Origin: AC-37 sp036389105
Lineage (GTDB): Bacteria > Actinomycetota > Thermoleophilia > Solirubrobacterales > Thermoleophilaceae
DNA: 12,121 nt
Direction of reading: 5' to 3'
NCBI GenBank assembly: GCA_036389105.1
Contig: DASVQK010000223.1
Coordinates: 1 to 12,121 of the forward strand
The stretch's first letter is position 1, and each line of letters starts with the position of its first letter. This document shows, piece after piece, positions 1 through 5,713 of this stretch. Both the position numbers and the translations under genes were made by a program. A model generated the notes under the pieces. It was not told the DNA's origin and did not search any database. It worked only from the letters and a program-made list of their open reading frames with translations.

Positions 1-573
1 GGCGGCGGGAGCGCCGACGCCGCCGCCGTGCTGCGTGCCGCCAACGCGCTCGCCGGCGCCCCGCTCGACGGCGACGCCCTGCGCCGGCTAGGCGCGCGGC
101 TGGGATCCGACGTGCCGAGCCAGATCGAGCCCCGGCACGCCCTCGTGAGCGGGACGGGCGAGCGGGTGGAGCCGGTCGAGCTTCCGCCCGTGACGCTGGT
201 CCTGGTGCCGGCGGAGCCGGGGCTCCCAACGGGTGAGGTGTACGCGGAGGCCGACCGCATCGGCGCCACCCGCGGTGCGCTGGACCGCGATCGCGTGCGC
301 GCGGTCGCCGGCCTGCCGCCGGATCGGCTCGCCGGGGCGATCGAGAACGACCTCGAGGCCGCCGCGGTGTCGCTTCGCCCCGAGCTCGAGTCCACGCGCG
401 CCGCGCTGCTGGCACGCGGCGCGCTCGCGGCCCGGGTGAGCGGGTCCGGACCGACGGTCTTCGGCGTGTTCGGCGACGAGCGCGGGGCCGCGGCCGCGGC
501 CGCCGAGGTCCCGGGCGCCGTCGTCGCACGGCTGCGCAACAATGGCGATCGATGGACAGGCTCCTCCACCTGA
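1..573 (+). CDS. ispE: 4-diphosphocytidyl-2-C-methyl-D-erythritol kinase, 5'-truncated by the window
   Basis: Cytoplasmic GHMP-family kinase that phosphorylates the 2-hydroxyl of CDP-methylerythritol with ATP in the MEP pathway to isopentenyl diphosphate. The window opens in the middle of the ATP-binding glycine loop: GGGSADAAAVL is read from base 1, matching the GHMP motif 2 of IspE. About 190 C-terminal residues are visible, including the conserved ENDLE segment and the late SGSGPTVFGVF motif (GHMP motif 3). The N-terminal substrate-binding part lies upstream of base 1. IspE proteins are about 280-310 residues, so roughly 100 are missing. The stop at 571-573 lies 22 bases inside the next gene, suggesting translational coupling. 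Reading-frame continuity and motifs make the identity firm; only the true start is unseen. Confidence 0.93.
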   Translation, partial: GGGSADAAAVLRAANALAGAPLDGDALRRLGARLGSDVPSQIEPRHALVSGTGERVEPVELPPVTLVLVPAEPGLPTGEVYAEADRIGATRGALDRDRVRAVAGLPPDRLAGAIENDLEAAAVSLRPELESTRAALLARGALAARVSGSGPTVFGVFGDERGAAAAAAEVPGAVVARLRNNGDRWTGSST

Positions 574-782
574 CGCCCACGCAGATCTCGCTCGGGCTCG
601 CGGCGGCGGTCACGCTGATCGGCTACGCGGTCTTCATCCTGGCCCCCGCGTGGGACTCCTACGGCCGCCTGTGGGAACGCGTTGCGGCCGGCTTCCTGTC
701 GCTGTTCATCCTCGCGTCCCTGGTCGGGATCGGCATCGGGATCGGCGTCGGCGTGCTGTACGTGTACGTGAACGCCGCCTGA
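552..782 (+). CDS. Small two-helix membrane protein, unknown function
   Basis: A 76-residue protein I do not recognise. It has two strongly hydrophobic segments, about residues 13-34 and 45-73, joined by a short polar stretch (DSYGRLWER). The second helix carries a glycine repeat, GIGIGIGVGV (59-68), a pattern that lets helices pack tightly, so oligomerisation is possible. The ATG at 552 lies inside the end of ispE (22-base overlap), and no clear Shine-Dalgarno sequence is seen, so expression probably depends on ribosomes arriving from ispE. A competing frame starting at 542 gives an arginine/proline-rich product typical of a GC-rich shadow frame. The hydrophobic pattern is what makes this frame convincing. 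It sits between ispE and a regulator gene with its own promoter. The function is open. Confidence 0.68.
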   Translation: MDRLLHLTPTQISLGLAAAVTLIGYAVFILAPAWDSYGRLWERVAAGFLSLFILASLVGIGIGIGVGVLYVYVNAA

Positions 783-822
783 CCGGCGCCGCGGCGTTTC
801 CGGCGCCTCGGCGGTCGGGACC

Positions 823-828
823 TAGAAT
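823..828 (+). promoter_or_regulatory. -10 element of the PucR-type regulator gene
   Basis: TAGAAT (fits TANNNT) ends six bases before the ATG at 835. Transcription would then start at or next to the A of the start codon, giving a leaderless mRNA. No convincing -35 hexamer lies at the usual distance, and no Shine-Dalgarno sequence precedes the ATG. Confidence 0.55.
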
Positions 829-834
829 CCCTCG

Positions 835-2103
835 ATGGCGCAGAAGCTGGAAACGCCGCATAGCAGCGATTTCCTGGATGCGTTCGACGGGGTCTCGGCC
901 GCCGTGGAGGCCGGTGCCGGGCTGCCGGAGGTCGCCCGCGCCACCGAGCGTGCGCTGGACGCCAGCGTGGTGGTGATCGACAGGACCGGCAGCGTCCTGG
1001 CGGTCGCCTGCCGCTCGCCCGACGACGAGCGCGCGGTTCTCTCGGGCTCGCCCGGACGCGAGGTTCTCGAGCTACGGGTGGCGGACGCGCCGGTGGGCGA
1101 GCTCCGCTACCGGGCACGAGGCCGGCCGCCGGCGCCGGCCCTGGTGCGCATGGTGGGCACCCTGATCGCGCTCGAGATCGAGCGCGCGCGTGCGCCCGAG
1201 CGCGCGAGCGAGGCCGCCGTGTCGGGCTTCCTCGGCGACCTGCTCGAGCGGCGGGTAACGGACCGCGACAACATCGTCGCGCGCGGGAACGAGCTGGGCG
1301 CCGACCTGAGCGCCGGCGCCGGCGTGGTGGTGGCCCGCGCGCACCCGAACGTGCCGGAGGAGGGCGACTGGCGCGCCCGCGTGCTGGCGCTGGTCGAGCG
1401 CGCGGCGCGGGCGGCGGCGCCCACGTCGCTGCCGGCCTCGGTCGACTTCGCGGCCGTCCGCGGCCAGCACGTCGCGACGCGCGACGCCGCCGGCGAGCTG
1501 ATGGTGGTGGTGCCGGCCAGCGACCCCGAGCTCCCGCGGCGCGTGGCTGAGGCGGTGCACCGCGAGCTGGAGCGCGGGCTGTCAGGCTACGAGCTGGCAG
1601 TGTCGGTCAGCCGTCCGGCGACCGATCCGGCGGACATCCACCGCGCGGGCGCCGAGGCCGTGCTGGCCGCCAACGTGGCGGAGACGCGGCGCCAGGGCTT
1701 CCTGGCGTTCGAGGAGACGGGCGCCTACCGGCTGCTGCTCCCGGCGCTCACCGACGACGCCGCTGAGCTCAACCGCTTCCATGAGGAGACGATCGCCCCG
1801 CTCGTGGCGTACGACGACCAGTACGAGACCGAGCTGGTGCGCACCCTCGAGACCTTCCTGGACGAGGACGGCAGCGTCGCTCGCACCTCGGAGCGGCTGT
1901 TCACCCACCGGCACACGATCCGCTACCGCCTCGAGCGCGTGCGCGAGCTGACCGGTCTCGACGTCGGCTCCACCGACGGCCGCGAGCGCCTGGGCCTGGG
2001 CCTGAAGGCCATGCGCGTGCTGGGGATCATGCCCCCGCGCGGGCCGGCCAGCGAGCCGGGCGCCGAGGGCGGCCGGGTGCCGGGCGACGAGCCCGACCGC
2101 TAG
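835..2103 (+). CDS. PucR/CdaR-family transcriptional regulator
   Basis: Predicted cytoplasmic DNA-binding regulator of 422 residues. The N-terminal part (about 1-125) looks like a sensory domain, with a GAF-like alternation of short strands (SVVVIDRTGSVLAVA). It is followed by a helical linker, a middle region resembling the CdaR GGDEF-like domain (about 160-300), and a C-terminal helix-turn-helix of the PucR type (about 334-397). The last includes GSVARTSERLFTHRHTIRYR and the downstream RLGLGLKAMRVLG helix, the most diagnostic part of the family. A 25-residue Pro/Gly-rich tail ends the protein. Family members control purine, carbohydrate or amino-acid catabolism genes, but no such genes are nearby, so the ligand and targets cannot be inferred. 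The ATG at 835 is chosen because a TAGAAT -10 element sits just before it. Confidence 0.88.
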   Translation: MAQKLETPHSSDFLDAFDGVSAAVEAGAGLPEVARATERALDASVVVIDRTGSVLAVACRSPDDERAVLSGSPGREVLELRVADAPVGELRYRARGRPPAPALVRMVGTLIALEIERARAPERASEAAVSGFLGDLLERRVTDRDNIVARGNELGADLSAGAGVVVARAHPNVPEEGDWRARVLALVERAARAAAPTSLPASVDFAAVRGQHVATRDAAGELMVVVPASDPELPRRVAEAVHRELERGLSGYELAVSVSRPATDPADIHRAGAEAVLAANVAETRRQGFLAFEETGAYRLLLPALTDDAAELNRFHEETIAPLVAYDDQYETELVRTLETFLDEDGSVARTSERLFTHRHTIRYRLERVRELTGLDVGSTDGRERLGLGLKAMRVLGIMPPRGPASEPGAEGGRVPGDEPDR

Positions 2104-2165
2104 CCCGACGACGACCGCCGCAAGATCTCGCCCAGCCGTCCGGCGCCGGGCTCACGATTGGCCGC

Positions 2166-2348
2166 ATGTTCCGCGCCAGGCTGATCTGCTCCGACGGTGA
2201 CTGCACCGACGAGTTCGAGGCCTACGGCTCCCTGGAGGAGCTCACGGCGCTGGCCTGCGACTGCGGCTGCTCCCTGGAGCTGATCGCCGTGACAGAGGCC
2301 GACGAGCCGTCGCCGACGCGCGGGTTCGACCTCGCGCGGATCGGATAG
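2166..2348 (+). CDS. Small cysteine-rich protein, possible zinc binder, unknown function
   Basis: A 60-residue acidic protein. Five cysteines are arranged as CSDGDC (C-x4-C) near residues 8-13 and CDCGC (C-x-C-x-C) near 31-35, enough to hold a zinc ion in a small ribbon-like fold. Between them is a DEFEAYGSLEEL segment, with a strand-like SLELIAV after the second cluster. I do not recognise the family by name. The ATG at 2166 starts the only sensible frame; CACGAT (2153-2158) is at most a weak -10 match. The gene stands alone between the PucR-type regulator and tRNA-Gln, on the same strand. The paired cysteines and the two clusters spaced by a compact segment argue for a real protein, although its small size leaves doubt. 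Confidence 0.62.
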   Translation: MFRARLICSDGDCTDEFEAYGSLEELTALACDCGCSLELIAVTEADEPSPTRGFDLARIG

Positions 2349-2362
2349 CCGCTGGCCCCTGG

Positions 2363-2368
2363 TACCGT
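2363..2368 (+). promoter_or_regulatory. Possible -10 element for tRNA-Gln
   Basis: TACCGT fits TANNNT and ends 12 bases before the first base of the mature tRNA, a spacing that would give a very short 5' leader for RNase P to remove. No -35 hexamer was recognised, so the call is tentative. Confidence 0.35.
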
Positions 2369-2380
2369 CGCGGCACCGCT

Positions 2381-2454
2381 TGGGGAGTGGTCTAACAGGC
2401 AAGACGCAGGCCTTTGGAGCCTTGAGATCCTCGGTTCGAATCCGGGCTCCCCAG
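2381..2454 (+). tRNA. tRNA-Gln, anticodon TTG
   Basis: A full cloverleaf can be drawn by hand. The acceptor stem TGGGGAG pairs with CTCCCCA (2447-2453). The D stem GTCT/AGAC carries GG in its loop. The anticodon loop CTTTGGA (2412-2418) has TTG at 2414-2416. The T arm has loop TTCGAAT (2435-2441) and a five-pair stem with one G-T wobble. The weak first pair T1-A72 and the discriminator G at 2454 are known glutamine identity features. The outermost anticodon-stem pair is C-T (2407/2423) and the variable region is six bases, so the stem may shift by pairing C2407 with G2424. CCA is not encoded. tRNA-Gln beside glmU is a familiar actinobacterial arrangement. Confidence 0.93.
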
Positions 2455-2479
2455 CTCACGGTGAGATCCGGTCGCTATG

Positions 2480-2493
2480 CGAACATAGGTTCG
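2480..2493 (+). promoter_or_regulatory. LexA-box-like operator (SOS box candidate)
   Basis: The sequence reads CGAAC-ATAG-GTTCG, with both half-sites perfect. The palindrome extends one base on each side to GCGAAC/GTTCGC (2479-2494). The known LexA box of Firmicutes and Actinobacteria has the core CGAAC-N4-GTTCG. The site covers the -10 element TAGGTT and ends five bases before the ATG of the HNH gene, so a bound repressor would block transcription directly. LexA itself is not encoded here, so regulation is inferred from the match. A private operator for the gene's own helix-turn-helix is the main alternative. Confidence 0.6.
2486..2491 (+). promoter_or_regulatory. -10 element of the HNH endonuclease-like gene
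   Basis: TAGGTT fits TANNNT and ends seven bases before the ATG at 2499, predicting a leaderless transcript. It lies wholly inside the palindromic operator. No -35 hexamer was found between the tRNA and this element. Confidence 0.5.
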
Positions 2494-2498
2494 CTAGT

Positions 2499-3248
2499 AT
2501 GTCCGCCCCTCGGCCCCGATTCACCGAAAGCGCCGCCCGAGCGGCCATCGCTCGATCCCGGTGTTGGAGCGACGCGCTCCGACTGCTCGGGTACTCCGCA
2601 CGCGGCGGCAATGCGGCCACGCTGAAGCGCTACACGACGCTCTGGCGCATAGCGACGGACCACTTCGATCCGGATGCCGTTCGTCGCGAGCGCTCCGTGC
2701 AGCGGGGAAGGCCACTCGCCGAAGTGCTTGTGCAGGGTTCGGCGATGAACCGAGGTCACCTCAAGCTCCGGCTGTACACCGAAGGCGTCAAGAAGCGCAA
2801 GTGCGAGATGTGCGGACAGGGCGAGCTGTGGCGAGGCAGGCGAATGGCGCTCATCCTCGACCACGTCAACGGGATTTCGACGGATAACCGCCTCATGAAC
2901 CTGCGCATCGTCTGCCCGAACTGTGCCGCGACACTGGACACGCACTGCGGCCGGAAGAATCGCATGCCACCAGCCGAACGGCGCTGCAAACTCTGTGGTC
3001 GACCGTTCGTCCCGAATTTGACGGGCCAGCGCTATTGCACCCGCGCGTGCGGCCAGCGGGCACCGCGCTCCTACCGCGCGCGACCGCGAACCCGCAAGGT
3101 CAACCGGCCGCCGTACGGGGTTCTGCTGCGCGAGATCGCGGCGACCAGTTACTCAGCAGTGGGCCGTCGCTATGGAGTATCGGACAACGCCGTACGGAAG
3201 TGGGTGCGGATGTACGAGCGAGAGATCGAGGCCATCTCTACGGGCTGA
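2499..3248 (+). CDS. HNH endonuclease-like protein with N-terminal helical, zinc-ribbon and C-terminal HTH parts
   Basis: A 249-residue protein, likely a DNA-cutting or DNA-binding enzyme of the HNH (beta-beta-alpha metal) superfamily. The N-terminal region (about 10-56, ending TDHFDP) is a small helical module seen in stand-alone HNH proteins. The nuclease core has C102/C105, then LDHVNG (D121, H122), N130, N134 and a second cysteine pair C139/C142, forming the usual zinc-supported fold. The common NCH motif reads NCA here; H149 may substitute. A second zinc ribbon uses C163, C166, C180 and C184. Residues 206-241 form an HTH (YSAVGRRYGVSDNAVRKW). Codons such as CGA, GAA, AAT, TGT, ATA, TTG and AAA are common here and rare in neighbouring genes, suggesting transfer. 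It lies between tRNA-Gln and glmU, with a LexA-like box in its promoter. A free-standing homing endonuclease is plausible but not shown. Confidence 0.88.
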   Translation: MSAPRPRFTESAARAAIARSRCWSDALRLLGYSARGGNAATLKRYTTLWRIATDHFDPDAVRRERSVQRGRPLAEVLVQGSAMNRGHLKLRLYTEGVKKRKCEMCGQGELWRGRRMALILDHVNGISTDNRLMNLRIVCPNCAATLDTHCGRKNRMPPAERRCKLCGRPFVPNLTGQRYCTRACGQRAPRSYRARPRTRKVNRPPYGVLLREIAATSYSAVGRRYGVSDNAVRKWVRMYEREIEAISTG

Positions 3249-3262
3249 GCGAACGGTACGCT
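3249..3262 (+). repeat. Right copy of an imperfect direct repeat flanking the HNH gene
   Basis: GCGAACGGTACGCT, directly after the HNH stop codon and before glmU. It keeps the left half-site GCGAAC but not the GTTCG half, so it is not itself a complete LexA-like palindrome. Confidence 0.4.
3257..3262 (+). promoter_or_regulatory. -10 element of the glmU-prs operon
   Basis: TACGCT fits TANNNT and ends eight bases before the glmU ATG at 3271, in the 22-base gap after the HNH gene. It gives glmU its own, probably leaderless, promoter, so the operon need not depend on the HNH gene. Confidence 0.5.
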
Positions 3263-3270
3263 GGCGCTCG

Positions 3271-4647
3271 ATGCCCTCCGAATTCACCGTTCTGATCCTG
3301 GCGGCGGGCCATGGCACGCGCATGCGCTCCTCGCTGCCGAAGATGCTCCACCCGGTCTGCGGCAGGCCGATGGTGCTCTGGGTGGCCGAGGCCGCCCGCG
3401 CGGCCGGCGGCGGACGGGTCGTGTGCGTCACCCGTCCGGGCGAGGGCGTGGCCGAGCAGCTCGACGGCCAGGTGGAGCTCGCCGAGCAGACCGACGGGGA
3501 GGGCACCGCGGCGGCCGTCCTGGCCGCGCGCGGCGCGATCGAGGGCGCCGGGACGCTGGTCGTGCTCTCGGGCGACCACCCGCTGGTGTCCGCCGAGACC
3601 ATCCGCGAGCTGGTGGCCACGCACGAGCGCGAGAGCGCCTCCGCCACGATCCTGACCACCGACCAGCTCGACCCCGCCGGCTACGGGCGCGTGATCCGGG
3701 CGCCCGACGGCACGGTCGATCGCATCGTCGAGAGCAAGCACCCGGAGGACGCGACGCCGGAGGAGCTGGCGGTGCGCGAGATCAGCGGCGGCACCTACGC
3801 CTTCGCGCCGCGCGACCTGCTCGAAGCGCTGGACGCGGTGGGCGAGCAGCATGGCGAGCGATACCTGCCGGCCGCCGTCCCGATCCTGCGCGAGCGGGGC
3901 AAGCGCGTGATCCCGTACCTGACCTCGGACACGCTCACGCTGTTCGGCATCAACTCGCGCGCCGACCTGATGGAGGCGGAGGCGCTGGCCCGGCGCCGCC
4001 TCGTGCGCCAGCACGCGCTGGCCGGCGTCTCGTTCACCGCGCCGGACACCGTCACGATCGACGCCACCGTTGAGATCGGCGAGGACACGACCGTCGGCCC
4101 GGGCGTGTCGTTGCACGGAGCCACGCGCGTGGGGCGCGGCTGCCGTCTGGGACCCCACACCACGGCCGTCGACGCCGCCCTGGGCGACGAGGTTTCCGTC
4201 AGTCACTCGGTTCTGACCGAGTGCAAGGTCGGGGACCGGGCCACGCTGGGGCCGTTCGCGTACCTCCGGCCCGGCGCCGACGTGGGCGAGGGGGCCAAGA
4301 TCGGCACGTTCGTGGAGGTCAAGAACTCGCGCATCGGCCCGGGCGCCAAGGTGCCGCACCTGTCGTACGTCGGCGACGCCGACGTGGGTGAGGGGGCCAA
4401 CCTGGGGGCCAGCTCGATCACGGCCAACTACGACGGCAAGCACAAGCACCGCACGAAGATCGGAAAGCGCGCGAACACCGGCGTGCACACGTCGCTGGTG
4501 GCCCCCGTGACCGTCGGGAACGACGCGTACACTGGAGCTGGGTCGGTGATCTGGAAGGACGTGCCCGACGGCGCGCTCGGCATCTCCCGGCCTCCTCAGA
4601 AGACCATCGAAGGCTGGGCGGACAAGGACCAGGAGACCGGCGAATGA
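3271..4647 (+). CDS. glmU: Bifunctional GlcNAc-1-phosphate uridyltransferase / glucosamine-1-phosphate acetyltransferase
   Basis: Cytoplasmic enzyme that acetylates glucosamine-1-phosphate with acetyl-CoA and then couples it to UTP, giving UDP-GlcNAc for peptidoglycan. The protein has 458 residues (E. coli 456). The N-terminal nucleotidyltransferase has LAAGHGTRM (10-18), K24, Q73, G78-T79, the metal aspartate in GDH (D102) and N228. The C-terminal left-handed beta-helix hexapeptide domain (about 258-445) carries R333, K351, H363 (likely catalytic base), Y366, N377 and N386-Y387, at the same numbers as in E. coli. The frame stays open upstream to 3172 inside the HNH gene, but the ATG at 3271 fits both the family N-terminus and the TACGCT promoter. 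The stop overlaps the prs start (ATGA). Confidence 0.97.
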   Translation: MPSEFTVLILAAGHGTRMRSSLPKMLHPVCGRPMVLWVAEAARAAGGGRVVCVTRPGEGVAEQLDGQVELAEQTDGEGTAAAVLAARGAIEGAGTLVVLSGDHPLVSAETIRELVATHERESASATILTTDQLDPAGYGRVIRAPDGTVDRIVESKHPEDATPEELAVREISGGTYAFAPRDLLEALDAVGEQHGERYLPAAVPILRERGKRVIPYLTSDTLTLFGINSRADLMEAEALARRRLVRQHALAGVSFTAPDTVTIDATVEIGEDTTVGPGVSLHGATRVGRGCRLGPHTTAVDAALGDEVSVSHSVLTECKVGDRATLGPFAYLRPGADVGEGAKIGTFVEVKNSRIGPGAKVPHLSYVGDADVGEGANLGASSITANYDGKHKHRTKIGKRANTGVHTSLVAPVTVGNDAYTGAGSVIWKDVPDGALGISRPPQKTIEGWADKDQETGE

Positions 4648-5684
4648 GCGTCGAGGTTCAGACGGCGACCGCGCTTGCCAGCAGCCTGGAGATCGGTTAC
4701 GGCAAGCGGCTCATGGTCGCCGCCGGGCGGGCCAGCACCGAGCTGGGCGGGAAGATCGCCGACAAGCTCGGCCTCGCGCTCACCGACGCCGGCCTCAAGA
4801 CCTTCTCGGACGGCGAGGTCTACTGCCGCTACGGCGAGTCCATCCGTGGCGCCGACCTGTTCATCGTGCAGTCGCTGGCCGGCAACCAGGCGGCGGGCAT
4901 GACGGTCAACGACTCGCTCTGGGAGCTGCTCGTGATGATCGACGCCGCGGTCGGGGCCTCGGCCCACCGCGTCATCGCCGTGGCGCCGTGGTACGGCTAC
5001 TCGCGTCAGGACAAGAAGTCGGCGCCGCGCGAGCCGATCACCGCCCGCCTCGTGGCCAAGTGCCTGGAGACCGCCGGGATCGACCGCCTGGTCACGATGG
5101 ACCTGCACGCCGGCCAGCTCCAGGGCTTCTTCTCGAAGACCGTCGATCACATGACCGCCATGCCGATCCTCACCCAGTTCGTCAAGGACCAGCTGGGCGA
5201 CGACCCCAGCGACCTGGTCATCGTCGCCCCCGACGCCGGCCGCGTGAAGCTCACGCGCAAGTTCGCCCAGAAGGTGGGCGTCGACTACGCGCTGCTCGAG
5301 AAGGAGCGGCCCGCCCAGCAGGTCGCCGAGATCGGGTACGTGATCGGCCAGGAGAAGGTCGAGGGTCGCCGTGCCGTGATCGTCGACGACATCATCGACA
5401 CCGGCGGCACGCTGGCCGCGGGCGCGCAGACCGTGCTCGACTCGGGCGCTCGCGAGGTGTACGCGGTGGCCACCCACGGCATCTTCTCGGGCAACGCGTT
5501 CGACACCCTCGCGCGGTCGCCGCTGTCGGGCATCGTCGTCACCGACACCGTCCCGCTCAGCCAGGAGGCGCCGGACACGATCCGCGTCCTCACGTGCGCG
5601 GACATCCTCACCGACTCCGTCCGCCGGATCTTCACGGACGAGTCGGTGTCGGAGATCTTCTCAGGCGAGAACCAGCTCTTCTAG
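4644..5684 (+). CDS. prs: Ribose-phosphate pyrophosphokinase (PRPP synthetase)
   Basis: Makes 5-phosphoribosyl 1-diphosphate from ribose 5-phosphate and ATP, feeding nucleotide, histidine and tryptophan synthesis in the cytoplasm. The 346-residue protein shows the SDGE motif (55-58), the flexible ATP loop YGYSRQDKKSAPREPITA (117-134), the MDLH segment (152-155), the DAGR loop (197-200) and the PRPP-binding VIVDDIIDTGGT (245-256). It is about 20-30 residues longer than typical, from an N-terminal extension of about 20 residues; M24 (base 4713) would give a shorter product. The ATG at 4644 is preferred because ATGA overlaps the glmU stop, a standard sign of coupling. glmU-prs is a conserved actinobacterial pair. 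Downstream, a minus-strand permease gene converges on it after 29 bases. Confidence 0.96.
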   Translation: MSVEVQTATALASSLEIGYGKRLMVAAGRASTELGGKIADKLGLALTDAGLKTFSDGEVYCRYGESIRGADLFIVQSLAGNQAAGMTVNDSLWELLVMIDAAVGASAHRVIAVAPWYGYSRQDKKSAPREPITARLVAKCLETAGIDRLVTMDLHAGQLQGFFSKTVDHMTAMPILTQFVKDQLGDDPSDLVIVAPDAGRVKLTRKFAQKVGVDYALLEKERPAQQVAEIGYVIGQEKVEGRRAVIVDDIIDTGGTLAAGAQTVLDSGAREVYAVATHGIFSGNAFDTLARSPLSGIVVTDTVPLSQEAPDTIRVLTCADILTDSVRRIFTDESVSEIFSGENQLF

Positions 5685-5702
5685 CCGGAGTTCTCCGCCG
5701 GC
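5684..5702. terminator. Possible weak hairpin between convergent prs and permease genes
   Basis: GCCGG (5684-5688) and CCGGC (5698-5702) form a perfect five-base inverted repeat around a nine-base loop, and a smaller CGGA/TCCG stem nests within it. It fills most of the 29-base gap between two convergent genes, where a shared terminator would be expected. No T tract follows on either strand, so intrinsic termination is doubtful. Confidence 0.22.
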
Positions 5703-5713
5703 GCGGCCGTTCT

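Larger units (their letters stand above)
2479..2495 (+). repeat. Left copy of an imperfect direct repeat flanking the HNH gene
   Basis: GCGAACATAGGTTCGCT. Removing the ATA at 2485-2487 leaves a 14-base string that differs at one base from the copy at 3249-3262. Both copies lie immediately before a start codon (2499 and 3271) and contain the -10 element. This copy also contains the LexA-like box. It may be a duplication scar or simply similar promoters. Confidence 0.4.

Noticed and set aside
542..976. A 144-codon plus-strand frame starting at 542
   Set aside because: It overlaps ispE, the small membrane protein and the regulator; its Arg/Pro-rich product has no motif and behaves as a shadow frame.
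2455..2465. CTCA-CGG-TGAG hairpin directly after tRNA-Gln as a terminator
   Set aside because: The stem has four pairs and no T run follows; it is too weak to call.
2447..3262. Integrative element with attachment sites at the tRNA 3' end
   Set aside because: No copy of the tRNA 3' end appears downstream of the HNH gene, and there is no integrase or recombinase gene in the window.
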